Assembly (NCBI GenBank): GCA_945643635.1
Contig: CALZFC010000081.1
Span: 537,001 to 601,000 of the forward strand
Reading direction: 5' to 3'
DNA: 64,000 bases
From: Allodiplogaster sudhausi
Taxonomy: Eukaryota; Nematoda; Chromadorea; Rhabditida; Diplogasteridae
Shown here: in pieces, positions 21,756-33,703 of the stretch
Numbering within the stretch: the stretch's first letter is position 1
Layout: each line of letters opens with the position of its first letter
Made by a program: the position numbers and the translations under genes
Notes under the pieces: model-generated
What the model was told of the DNA's origin: nothing
Seen by the model: only the letters and a program-made list of their open reading frames with translations
Database searches by the model: none

Positions 21756-23888
21756 TACCTCAATGGATACAGTGTCATCAGGAATGCGCGTCCATGCCGC
21801 GCCACAAGCGGAAGCCGCGCGATACTTGGCGCGGCAGGAGGCGCGGGCAGCAGCTGCACAGTTGCATGCGACAGTCGTGCTCATTGCAAGGGGGAGAGGC
21901 CGAGGGGGGCCAGAGACATCTTCACAGAGAGAGGGAGCAGACGACGAGAACACTTCTTGCACTTCTGAACTTACGACGGAATTGGACAAGTATAGAAAGA
22001 AGAAGAATCTTTGCTGAACTTGCCCTTTGCATTCTCTTCTCTGGACACAATTATCCTTGCATGGGCTACGCTGCTAATATTCCGAGATGTTCGAAGATAA
22101 GCGAATGGAAGATTTAGAAGGATAGAATCACAACCGGTGCTCTCCCATTCTCCATTTCCATTAGAAGATTTCATCCAGAAGGATCCGCCCACCGAAGAGA
22201 TAGCAGAGCGAGAGTGGAGAGAGAGCAGACGGTGAGAGAAAGGCAGAGGGGCCACCAACTGGCCATCCTCACTTCCATTCACTTCCACCTCCACGTCGAT
22301 GTCCTTCTGGAAGGGAATCGCGGAAGGGTTGAAGAGAAGAGATGGAAGGACGCTTTCCTGCAGAGAGAGAGACAATCTTGCAAGATGTACCGAGAAAAGA
22401 AAGGAACCAGCTGAGTGAAAGTAGAAACGACGGTAAGTGTCTCGCCATCCCAGACTGGCACGACATCTTCACGAAGTTCCCTCAGATTTATACAGAATGA
22501 AGTGTTCGATGGGTTCACCTGTGTATCAGAAGATGTTATGTGTTCTGAATATATAATCTTAAATTAGAGTAGCTCACGAAGATATTCTCGAGGTAATCTT
22601 CGAATAATGGCGAGGATATTTGGAGTTCGTAGAAGCCGTGAATGAGTTCAATTTGAACGGGAGGACCTTAACCGGAAGGTGAATATAGAAGTGAAGGCTG
22701 AGAAAAAACAATTTGGAAATGACTATTACCATTGATGGAAGTCTGCCGAACGGTCAACGTGGCCGTATCCACGCGACGAAGACGGACTTCCGCGTCCGTG
22801 GATTGTGAAGCTGGGGAATCGTGATCACTTTGCAAACAAATTGACATGCTTACGGTGTAAGGACCTTCCAGGATACTGTAGGGCACTCGAACAAGGGGCT
22901 GAACGACAGAGAGAGATAGAGAGAAAGTGACAGAGAGAGAGAGGAGAATAGATCATCTGCCAACATCAGTCCGGTAGAGCAGGGAAAGGGTGCCATTGAC
23001 TCGATAATCGGCAACAACTTGCAGCCAGAGAGTGAGGCCATCTCTGGAGGAAGAGAGAGCGGAGAAATTGGTGAGAGGGAGAGAAGAGTAGAGCAGATGG
23101 AAAGGGGGAGGTTGTGAGGAGAAGGCCAAAGAGACGGGAGAAGTCAGTTGCCATTGCGAAGTTGAGATCCACAACTGGAACAACCAATGGACTTTGCATG
23201 GCAGGCAGGCGAAGCAGCTAACCCGCACGGGCACATCCTTGGTGTGTTCGTTGAGATGGTGAATGATCTTGGGTGGTGAGATTCGCCGTCCACTCGCAGC
23301 CGACAATGTCGGGGAAGAGATGACATGTCTGCAGGAATGCACTGACTGGCTGAGAGGGGAAAGGAAAGACCAACGCTGCGGAAGCCCGTCTCCCTTCACG
23401 AGTGAAGTACACCACCATTGGGCCCTCGAATTCACGGGCAAGTCGAAAGGAGACTTTCATCCGGCTTGAGCTCTGAAGGTACATCCATTGACAGGCAATG
23501 AATGATGAGGGACAAACTAACTTCACGAGAAACAACATCAACGGCGATGTCAGAAACGGGATGGAGAATGAAGGGGCCGCTCCACGATTGGGATGCTGTC
23601 TTTTCATTGAATGTATACAACACTCCCTCAATCATATTTGGTGAGAAACATGGAGAGATGATATAAAATATATAAAACAAAATAAATTTTATACCTGGCG
23701 AAGACGATCGGTACTCAAATGGCTCTCGCTCTGTACGAGCATTGGCGATCTTTCGAATGAAACACCTTCAGAGGTATCAAAGGATTCCTCTCCAGGATGA
23801 ACAGCTACCTAAGGGAATCAAGTAGAGGCTAAGAAAAAAAGAGAACGAATGGGAGAGAGAGTGAGAGAAGAAAAGAAATGAGAGCATG

Positions 23889-23928
<40 letters not shown>

Positions 23929-24440
23929 GAACGTGCCACGCTGAAAGTGCCTTCAGTGTCACGTGGCGTGAACTCGAATTCAAAATGTCCGGAGACGTCA
24001 GTCTCGACGGTCTCCGTAAGAAGTCGCTCGTTCTGTGAACTCTCAGATATCACAACAGTCACAGGAACGTCGCGGCGACTCTAAAATGAAAAGAGTGTTG
24101 GCAGAGAGAATGATTGCTGCTTCAGTTACCGGATTGCCGACAACTCGTCCCTCCGCTCGGAATCGCCCGCTTTCTTCTCGCTCGGCCACGGAGTCAACGA
24201 CCGCCCCATACGTCACGGGCACAGACAGATTCCACGACAATGTGTTTTCTCCTACGGAAGATACGGATTGGCAGACATATTAAAGGAAGAAAATAGATGT
24301 GAGGTACCTCCAAGAGACGCAGCTTGGACTGAGACGCTGTAAGGCTCAGCTGCTCCGATTGGTTTCTCCCAGATTAGCAAACCACGAGACTCCTCCAGAC
24401 GAAGGCCTGAGGCCGTCGTGTTCAAGTTGAACAGGGCTGA
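21730..24440 (-). CDS. Ig-like and other extracellular exons between the EGF block and the helical region
   Basis: Minus-strand stretches with good donors and acceptors: LRLEESRGLLIWEKP (about 24430-24305), LSWNLSVPVTYGAVV (about 24255-24125), VPVTVVISESSQNERLL with FEFEFTPRDTEGTF (about 24070-23940), VAVHPGEESFDTSEG (about 23810-23695), DGLTLWLQVVADYRVNG (about 23045-22968), STDAEVRLRRVDTATL (about 22805-22730), VPVWDGETLTVVSTF (about 22510-22400), SFWMKSSNGNGEWES (about 22330-22120) and a Cys-rich piece (TTVACNCAAAARASCR, about 21960-21780). The cadherin-like and regulatory-like beta folds are inferred from strand pattern only. Confidence 0.5.
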
Positions 24441-24449
24441 TGGCTGAGA

Positions 24450-26215
24450 AGAGAGGAAGTTAGAGAAGGAAAATGAAGAGAAGGGAGCTGACAAGATGAG
24501 GCAACTGGACGATGTAGGGAGAGCCTTCCGTAGCGTGAGTTGTGGAGGGGTCTTCGATGAAGCGATGGTCAAGAAGGGGTTGCAACTGAAGAACGCGGCA
24601 GAAGGGGCCGGAGTGGCCAGAGGGGCAGAGACAGACTCCGCCCATGCACGAACCAGCGCAGAGCAAGGACGAGCAGCCGTCGAATGCAGTGAAGTGCATC
24701 TCAAACCGAACGATGCTCTTTTTCTAATCTCTTCTTGAGATGTGCTTCAATCATACATAATCCAATAATACACATCTTAACTTTAAATTCATAATTGGAA
24801 CAGAGAATGAATGGACCGTTCTCTTATCGATATTCGGAACCGGCAGAGCGGCTCCCTTTGGCCAGAGAGAGAAAAGATGACGACCAGTGGGAAGGGAACG
24901 AGGGACTGAACAGCGAACCAGAGAAGAACTCACTCGACGACCACCAGCGGAGTGTACTCCGTACACACAAGAATACTCATTTGAGGGACTTCTGGAAAAA
25001 GAGAGGTAGAGAGAGAGAGAGAGAGAGAGATGCTGACTGAGGCAAGTTAATGCCATTGACGTTGATGACATTGTTTGGGTCGGCAGGATTGACAGCTGGA
25101 GAAAGGAGGAAGAGGACGGCAGATCGAAGAAGACAGGCCGAGTTGCCGGCCACGCAGACATCGCAGGCAGTGCCAGACCAGCCAGCAGAACAGATGCACT
25201 GTCTCAAGCAGTCAGTTGTATGCATCAGTGAGTGAACAGAAGTCCTTCCCAACCTGGCCGTGACATCGCATCTGCCATGATAACACGGAACTGGGCACTC
25301 CATGCACAGCGTAGAATTGCAAATCTGAATGATCATTACAATGTATGTAGTATATATGCATAAACATATGAATGTATGTACGTTAACTTTTAACTATAAA
25401 ATAAAAACCTGGCAGTCGGCACCGTTGAAGTCGCCAAAGCAGTCACACTTGCCAGGAGCAACACATCTTCCATTGAGAGAGCAGGCGGAGGGGCAGAGAG
25501 GGAAAGAGCACGAGGGGCCAGTCCAACCAGAGAGGCACTCGCATTCAGAGGAGTTCAGAGAACACTTTCCATTCACACACGAAGAAGCTGAACACTCCGC
25601 CACGGAACAGAGGTCTCCTTCAATCAAGGGATTGGAGAGAAGGGAACATCAATGGGGTCGAACCTGTGAATCCTTCTGCACAGCGACATTCATCCCTTCC
25701 AATGCAGACTCCGTGGCCAGAACAGTTGGCTACTCCTTCAACATTCTCGGTGAGAGAGAGAGAGAGAGTGAGAGAGAGAGAGTGAGAGAGAGGGAGAGAG
25801 GGAGAAAGAGAGGTTGAGAATGTGACGGATTTAGCAAGATCGTTATCAAAATAAAAGAAAAGCAAACCGAAACAAGTTGGGGTGTGGCAGTTGTCTCCCT
25901 GCCAGCCAGAATCACAAATGCATTGAGAGGCACGGCAAACTCCATGGCCAGAGCAGTTAGAAGTGCATGCGGGAGAAGGGGTCGAGCAAGTGGGGCCCGT
26001 CCATCCTTGCGAGCACGAACACTTCGAAGGACCTGAACCAGTTCAGACTCACAGCGAGAATGAGATGAAGGGAGTCCACTACCGATGCAGAGTCCTCTTC
26101 CCGTGCAGTAATTCACGGGCGCGCAATTGTCCATTGAGATCGCGCTGATTGGAGGCAACCCTGGCCGGCTCTTCCCTCCGTTCTCGTCAGTCAGCCAGCC
26201 AAGGTTTACATATCC
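24450..26215 (-). CDS. EGF-like block of the large extracellular gene
   Basis: Consecutive minus-strand exons encode EGF-like modules: CTGRGLCIG (about 26150-26080), CSCSQGWTGPTC then CSGHGVCRASQCICDSGW (about 26035-25875), ANCSGHGVCIGRDECRC (about 25745-25665), CVNGKCSLNSSECECLSGW then CSLNGRCVAPGKCDC (about 25625-25411), CYHGRCDVTA (about 25330-25255), CICSAGWSGTACDVC (about 25210-25090) and CMGGVCLCPSGHSG (about 24690-24465). Each has the EGF pattern CxxxGxCxxxxCxCxxGWxGxxC, and no calcium-binding DxNEC signature was seen. The block follows the beta-helix exons directly, which supports one transcription unit. Confidence 0.75.
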
Positions 26216-26319
26216 TGTAATATTCTCACGGATTAAACAGCATTTTTTTTTTAATCCTCCTAAAGAAGTTTCGCAAGGAATTGAAAACAGAGAGAATGAT
26301 GAGAAAAATGCCTCGTGCA

Positions 26320-27738
26320 GAAAATTCCCTCCCATCGAGAACCGGAGGCGGATTACTGCTCCATTTGTTGTCAGTTGCGTTCAGCTCCTAGAAGACAGAG
26401 AAAGTTGCGAGAAGAAGTGATTGATTAACAACTTCTAACCATCGGGCCCGGCCCAAACATCACTTCCAAATCGAAAGGAGCAGCTGGATTTTCGAAACGA
26501 TTTCGTATGAGAGAGAACCAAGGAGAAGATGCAACAACAACTGCGCGGCCATTCCCATTGTGGCTGAAGAGATTGTTAGTGGCCAGGAAGTTGAGAGGAA
26601 GATCGGCGCTGCCAGAGAGAGCGAGGGAGGAGTCGCCATGGTTGTCTTCCAAGGAGTTCTCCACCAACAACAGCGAAGGGGGCAGAGAGGGCTGGAACGG
26701 CAGAACGAACTAAAGATGCAATATACTGCTGAGAAGAAGGAAACGGACCCGATTGGCTGGTTGCTTCACATCGATGTTCAGTGCACTGCCACGTCCATCC
26801 AACCCATTGTCATGCCAGGAATTGTTGGTGAAGACGGAAGCGCAGCCGGAGACGAAGAGAGAAGAGACGTCGCCCTCGTTGTGCGAAAAAGTGTTTCCCG
26901 ATATGTTGACTACGCCATCCGACGGGCACTGCAGAAATGACTGATTGATGATGACCATTGCATCTGCTGTCAACCTCGAGATGCAAGAGGAGAGCAGGGA
27001 CTGTGTTGGCCTGGAAGAGCGAGTCTTCTATGCGGAAGTCGACGACGTGTTTGGAAGACAGGAAAACGCCCGCGTCCCCTCTCTCCTGCTGCTCAACCGT
27101 AATTCCCTTCAGGCGCACTCCTCTCAACTCCTCAGCCTGAGATTCCCTTTCCTCCACCCAGATTCCCTTGTCGCCATTATTCCGAAGCTGCAAAACTATA
27201 TTATTTGCACCTTTATCAAACATGATAAGCTCTACAGAAATTTTTGTCGTAATAATTGTGTTTGAATAATGAAAAAGAAAGGAAAGCCTTTAAAAAAACA
27301 ATTTTCTCCTTGACAACTTCTCTCGACAAGCGATGACAAACATAGATATCGCGAAGAGTGATGTAGCCAGAAGGAGCGTGGATATCAATGCCCGAGGCAG
27401 CGTTGTCGATGAGAGAGAGTGAAGAGAGAAGCAGAGAAGGAGAGCGACCCCTCTGCCAGCCAACAACCATCCCCTCCCCAAGAGAGTCACGCACTACTGT
27501 CTGGCCGAAGTTGATCTCGCGCGGCGCGTCTTCACTGATCTGAACAGCATATCTCCTCTCGTTCTCTCCAACTCTCGGATATCTTCACGTACTTCAATCC
27601 CGTGCTGAAGTGGACGGATAATTGTGACGTTCTCTAGTGTTACTTTGTCTGAATCCAGAAGCAATCCGATGCGAGGGTCGCGGACCACAACGTTGGAGAG
27701 CGAGAGAGAGCCTCCTGCAGTTCATTTCATCAGAGAGT

Positions 27739-27775
<37 letters not shown>

Positions 27776-28075
27776 GAGAGAGAGATGAAGGAAATGGAGT
27801 GAACCCTTCTCGAGATTGACTCCTTTCCATGCCCTGCCATCTCCTCCAAATAGCTCGACCGGCTCATCCGTCGTTCCGTTGATATACAACTTGCCTATGA
27901 GCATTTCCTTTAGATATAGTTTTATTACAAGGTTCACGCACATTTCATGCAAATTTTGATACCTTGCACTCGTATTCCGGCTCCGTTTGTGAACTCGATT
28001 GCCGTCCCTTTATCAATGATAACAATTTCCTTTTCGCCAATTATTACATCTTCACTTGATCTAAATGACATACTG
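26320..28075 (-). CDS. Second parallel beta-helix block of the large extracellular gene
   Basis: The block opens with a strand set like the first one: IVIIDKGTAIEFTNGAGI (about 28070-27962), then GKLYINGTTDEPVELF and GRAWKGVNLEK (about 27892-27805). Further exons carry PbH1-type rungs: LSLSNVVVRDPRIGLLL and VTLENVTIIRPLQHGIE (27715-27585), IDNAASGIDIHAPSG (27490-27310), VVDFRIEDSLFQANTV (27215-26975), GNTFSHNEGDVSSLFVSG (26940-26715) and NLFSHNGNGRAVVVASS (26670-26440), ending LNATDNKWSSNPPPV. The rung pattern and the GxLxxxG...PV...W.GV start resemble the repeated modules of Bark beetle/Anakonda. Confidence 0.75.
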
Positions 28076-28299
28076 GAAATTTTAAATTAAACTTACAAAA
28101 ACAAAAAGTATATAGTATGTACGTTTGTATATGACAGTGCAAACTAACATAAGACAAACCACGTTTTTCGCATTTTCAACCTGTTATGCATGTGAGAAAA
28201 AAATTTACATGTATTTTTTTGCATATGCTACACAAATCAATAAAATACGTCAAAAAGTACATAAATAATTTTGCACAAACGTGCATAACAGATCGAAAA

Positions 28300-28921
28300 T
28301 GGGAAAAACTTGGTTTTTTAAAGTTTGCATCGTCATATAAATATAATTCTAACGTGTAAGGAGTTTCAGCAGCTTTGATGAGATTGTAAGTGGATGTGAG
28401 GGGCGGAAGCTTCCTGGTGCCACTACCGATACCTTCCCCTTCTTCTCCAGATGGCGGTGAAAAAAGGCAGAGACGAGCTGCCAGCTCAGAAGAACTCTTC
28501 ACTCGCCAAACATTACTCGTCTCATTCAGACGGTCCACGGAGAGAACTTCACATCGGGCCTCCAAATATTTCCTCTTTCTTATAAGCAGAATGATTACAT
28601 ACACATTTATAAATAAGTGCACGTTCGTGCACTTTGTTGAGATGTAGCATAAGATAACTACGGTGGGATCGTTGAAGACATTCGCCCTGACGAGAGCTCC
28701 CGAGAAGGCGGAGACATCCACGACAGCTGCAGAGGCTGCGTTAGACTCGAATGAATTGTTGTGGAGTGTCATCTGGAAGAAACAGTTTTCGTATGGAGTG
28801 ATGAGGAATAGAAAGGGAGAGAGAGAGGGGGTGAGAGGGAAGGAAAGTGGAATGAGGGAGGGAGAGGACGAGATTGGGAGAGAGAAGGGAGGGACGGAGA
28901 GGGCGAGAGTGAGAGAAAGGA

Positions 28922-28955
<34 letters not shown>

Positions 28956-31345
28956 GAGGAAGAGAGAGAGAGAGAGAGGGATAGGGCGTGAGAGGGAAGG
29001 AGGAGGAAGAAAGAGGGGAGATGACAAAACCTTAGAAGTTAGTGACTGCGATTCTTTCAGTGCTCGGACGACTGAGGCCATTGAATTCTTCTCGAATGCG
29101 TTCTCGTTCACCACAATTCGTGCGTCGCTACCTTAATGGAAAATTCTAGGCAATATAAACAAAGAAAGATCCTTCCGAATTATGGAACGAAATCGCACCG
29201 TCGAGTACTGAAACAACGAGCACCGAGTCGTCCTTGAAAGCAGTTCTTGCAGAATTTTGAGAAAATAAATTCTTTTCGATTAGAAGAGCCATTCCTGAAC
29301 GAATAAATAAATTATGCATAATAAAAAAAATTATTAATAATTAATAATAATTAATATGATTTGAATGAGTAGAGAGATTGACTGACGTGAATGAGAAGAA
29401 AAATGCAGACTTGGGCCCGCATTCCGCAGAAATGATGATCTCATAATCCGGATCTAATAAGGTCTATTTGTGCTTCGTTGTATTTGTATTATTTCTGACC
29501 TGTGAATCGTCTTCCATTTCCTCGACTGCCAATCCTCCCCTTCCATTGTCATAAACATGAGCATCGTCCAAGAGAAAGTCAATGGCTCCTTCTTCTTTTC
29601 CGTTCTTCCCTTCGACTGTTTCAATTTGAATGGCCGGAGAGTAGAAATGAGAAGTGGTATTCACTCGGAGCAGCCGGACACTCAGGGCATCTTCTCCTGC
29701 CGCTCTTTAAAGAACCTTTTAACATACAATCTACCCCTCTGTTCTCCATCTTTCTCATTCTCTCTCTCCACTCTCTTCTCTCTCTCACTCTTCACTCTCT
29801 CTCCACTCTCTCTCTCTCACCTGTTGATATGAATGCCGCTAGCCCCATTCGCCCCGAGAAGCGTGTCCATGAGTGTGATGTTCACAGCATTGGAAACTCT
29901 CATTCCATCGTAGCCATTAGAATGAGCCTGCAACTCTTTTCTTCAGCAAAGACAACTCTCCGCGGACTCGGAAACCTGAGAGGAAGCGACGAGCACTGCC
30001 CCCGCTGTTTCTATCAAGAATCCGTGCTCTCCATTGGCCGAGGACGAGCAGCCAAGAAGAGAGATGTCTCCCTGTAGGAATCTCACTTTTCACAATCAAC
30101 TGCGCTTCACTGCTCGCAATTGTGGCTTTCCCTTTGGAAATTCGTTCTCTTCCCTTTATCTTGTTATTTTCTAATTAAAAAAATTTACAATATGCATAAT
30201 TCAGTAAAGAAATTAATGAAAATTTCAGTCGAAATTCATGTTTTCTTCTAAAATTTTGTTTCTATGAATAATGTGCCGTGTGCATGTGATTTGCATGGGA
30301 TCGTGAAGTGCCAAGTGACAACTCTCATTCTCTATCATTTATCGTAATAGAAAGAACGTGCATCTAAGACTGTACAAAACAGAAGCAGAACAATGCTTTC
30401 TGAAACGAAACTGCAAGTGCTCCATGAGAAATAAACGAGTGCCCGAAATGTTTGAGTGAGAGTAAAGAGTGCGGAGAGGTGGAAGGAATGAAATTTCAGG
30501 GAGATGAGCCGAAAACCTCTCCGAGGATATGAAAGCCGGAACGAAGGGAACTCGCAGCAGTTGCATTCGTTATTATGAATGGAGAAGAGGAAATCTGCAA
30601 AGAATTTTAATTTCTTTGAAGAAGAACGAGGAATAGATTTAGAAATAGAATCACTTTGGATGTATGAATGACGAAAGCTGTAGAGGAAGAATCAATGAGG
30701 ACTCGATTCAGCTCTGGCTTCACTGATCCCGACTCAAGGATGATTCCAACTTCGGCTCTGCTCATGTTTACGTAGAAGAATTGTGATGGACCATTCCCTG
30801 AAAAGTTAAATGATTATCAAATTAAACTTGAAATTCAAATTACCTGCTGAGGCGGCAATGTAGACGCCAGACCACATTCGCTGGTTGGCGCTAAGAAAGA
30901 CTGGAGACTCGTCCGTCCCTAGTACTCTGAGGCGTCCTGAGAGAGTAAAAATAGGCATTGTAAATTAAAAGATAGAGAGTGGAGAAAGAGAGACGGGAGG
31001 GACGAGGCGAGAGAAAAGAGGGCGTCGAGATAAAGAAAAGAGAGAGACGAGAGAGAAGAGAGATTTGAAAAGAGAGACTGATGAAGAGAAACTAAAAGAA
31101 AAAAGAAAGAAGACAGAGCGAGAGAGATAGAAGAGAGAGAAGAGAACTAGAGAACAGAGAGAGAGCGAGAGATAGAAGTGAGAGGGAGAGATTGCAAACC
31201 ATGGACAAGAATGCCGACTCCGTCGTCGAAGTGCATGCGCACTCCGCTGTGAATGAGAACGGTCTCTCCCTCTCGGATAGTCATATTCTCCTTGATGATG
31301 TGTGGATTGTCATCTGCCTTCAGCTCCCTTTCTGGAGATTCTTCA
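28300..31345 (-). CDS. First parallel beta-helix block of the large extracellular gene
   Basis: Opening strands GETVLIHSGVRMHFDDG and GILVHG (ends 31200), then exon 30936-30844 (RLRVLGTDESPVFLS, MWSGVYIAAS) and exon 30797-about 30656 (SQFFYVNMSRAEVGIILE, LIDSSSTAFVIH), joined in phase 1. Further rungs: NGEHGFLIETAGAVLVAS and NGYDGMRVSNAVNITLMD (about 30075-29830), VYDNGRGGLAVEEM (29700-29500), LLIEKNLFSQNSARTAF (29290-29200), RIVVNENAFEKNSMAS (29125-29030) and LHNNSFESNAASAAVV (28770-28660). This is the alternating-rung signature of a right-handed beta-helix of the kind in tricellular-junction protein Bark beetle/Anakonda; the homology is inferred from architecture only. Confidence 0.75.
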
Positions 31346-31499
31346 GCTTGTCTGAAATGTCATGAGCTTGAATATCTTGAGGAAAAGTATCTCATGTCTG
31401 AGAACCTCTTGGTCCTCGTTCTTCCCTGTTCTTTGCTTGGAGAGAGATCGTTGATGACTCTGAGGAGGGGGGAGCCACTGCTTCCGTGTCTCCGTCTGC

Positions 31500-33703
31500 C
31501 ATGGCAGCCTCGTTCTGGTCTGCGAGAGGATGACAAGATGTACACGTCATTCTACATACAGCCACAGCTCTATTCAATCTTCCTCACTATTGACAGAGAT
31601 GGATGGGAAACTTGCATATGCAGAGAGGAAGCGCGCCATATATTTCTTCATCTATTCCCTTCATTTCCAAACTTCAAAATATATTAGATGTAGCAAGAGA
31701 AAAAGAGAAACAAACTTCATATATAGGAAACGAAATGGAGAACTCTAAAGAAAAAAACAGAGTGAAAGAAATAAAGAGAGGTAGTGAGAGAGAAAGGGTG
31801 AGAGAAGCAAAGAAACGATGAAATCTTCCCGGTTCCTCCTCAAGCTTCATCAAAAACGCATAACTAATGTGCTCTTTTAGAGATTCGAACTTTCTGCAGT
31901 TACTGCACAATACGAATAATAGGAAAGCAACAGAGAAGAGATCATGGAAGGAGATTTTTCTTTGTTTTTTTTTTCAAATTCACTTGAATCATGAAATCAT
32001 CTCTCCTATTGAATCACTTCAGATCTGAATGAAAAAAAAACTTCCAAGAAATTTAAAAGAATTATCTCGATGTTGTAAGAAAACTGAAGACAGCTTTTCA
32101 ATCAATGCTTAGGAAGTAAAAGGGGAGAAGATATAAAAGGGCTTTATAAAGGAGACTGACATTTTGAGAGGAGGCCCATCGGAATGTGTACATGGTAGAG
32201 TGTGGATGCGAGTGAGATGAAGAGGGAAGCGAGAGGAGATGATGAGACGACTCGCGGAGATCGGAGAAGAGAAGAGGAAGACATCGCTCTCTCCCACGTA
32301 GTGCACCACGTGTAGCGAGGAGTCTCCGCCAGGACAACCAGAGAACAACACATCTCTGAACTTCTTTCTTTCTTCTATCCAGATCCTTCTCCCTCATGTA
32401 ATCATCTTCTTCGAAATAGCATAGAAGGTGGCAGGACTTTTACATTCAATTGATGCACCAACCATGGCAACTGCTTACGTGTAAATCTCTAAGAATAAAC
32501 TGCATCAGCCCGAGGCATTCTCATGCACTTCATTGCATGGCAAGTCTGATTCGTTGCAAGAGAACGGAAGGAGGAGGCATCCAAGCAGGGCCCTCGAGGG
32601 ATTGCTCTAATTGAAGGGAGACTTGCCATTCCGAAGGGCCTCCTGATGGCCAAGGCGGACAATCTCTCGCCTTCCCACCATGTCACTCTCATCACTTCAC
32701 TCTCTTTGCACACAACGATCTCCTTCTCTTTGGTCATCGGAACTCAGTTTTCCGAAATGACATTAAATATAAATACTCTTCTGCAATGCGCGACTCTGTA
32801 GCGATCATGATAACAATTTAACAATTTGGAATTTTGCTTCCCTCGATGGCATCTTCAATCAGAATTTAGAAAGCTATAAGCTTGCATTAGATATGGGCGA
32901 ATACGGAGCATGCTTTCTGCAGTAGTTGGATAACTCGCATCAAAAAAGAGAAGATCTCATTTCTACCACTTCCGTTATTATTCATGAGAGAGTACATGAG
33001 AGTGGAGAGTCTACTGAAAGAAATCTGCTGACATCTCCTCTGCTCCTGTCAGTGGTCTTATCGCCTGGATGCGAAGGCCTCGCAGACAGACTGTGAGTGG
33101 CAATTCAACAGATGATAGGTGTGCTACGTATGCATCGCCTGAAGAGGTAGAGATTGAGAGAGAGTGAGAGTGAGAAAGAGAGTGAGTGAGATAGAGAGCG
33201 AGAGAGAGAGAGAGAGTTAGTGAGAAAGAGAGTGAGAGTGAGAGTGAGAAAGAGAGTGAGTGAGAAAGAGAGCGAGAGCGAGAGAAGTAAGAGGATGAGT
33301 GAGAGAGATAGACAAGGATGGAGAGCAACAGAAGCCGGTTGCAGTTGTTCTTCGGAAATAAGTTATAAGCTTGACTGCGTCTGCATCCGTGATTACTTTA
33401 CATAGATAAATTTGGCCAATTCAAACGAGAAGCCCATTGGGAAAAGAAATTTCTGAATTCTTATTCATGGTCTCAAAAGAGGAGGCGATGTCACAAACAA
33501 ACTGAAAAGGAGAGAAAGGGACAGAGAGGGAAAGAAAAGAACCAACGGCCATCGATGGAGATCGTCTGCTCCCACTTCTGTTGCGGCGTCAGTGAAATCG
33601 CCGAAGCGGTGGCAACTAAATGAAAACAGTGATAGAGAGAGATAAAGAGAGGGAGAGAGAGGTTTAAGGAAATAAATAAGCGAGAGGAACTTAAAGTTGA
33701 CAT
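31500..33703 (-). CDS. Possible 5' exons of the large extracellular gene
   Basis: A candidate first exon, 33703-33543, starts at an ATG with a hydrophobic leader ending VATASA and continuing ISLTPQQKWEQTISIDG, with a donor TTG|GTTCTT. Other coding-like pieces are DAYVAHLSSVELPLTV (about 33140-33020), CPGGDSSLHVVHYVGESD (about 32345-32165) and a Cys-containing stretch (LPFSCNESDLPCN, about 32610-32490). A CUB or SRCR-type N-terminus would fit but is not shown. Exon joins were not resolved, so the gene start is only a candidate. Confidence 0.4.
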
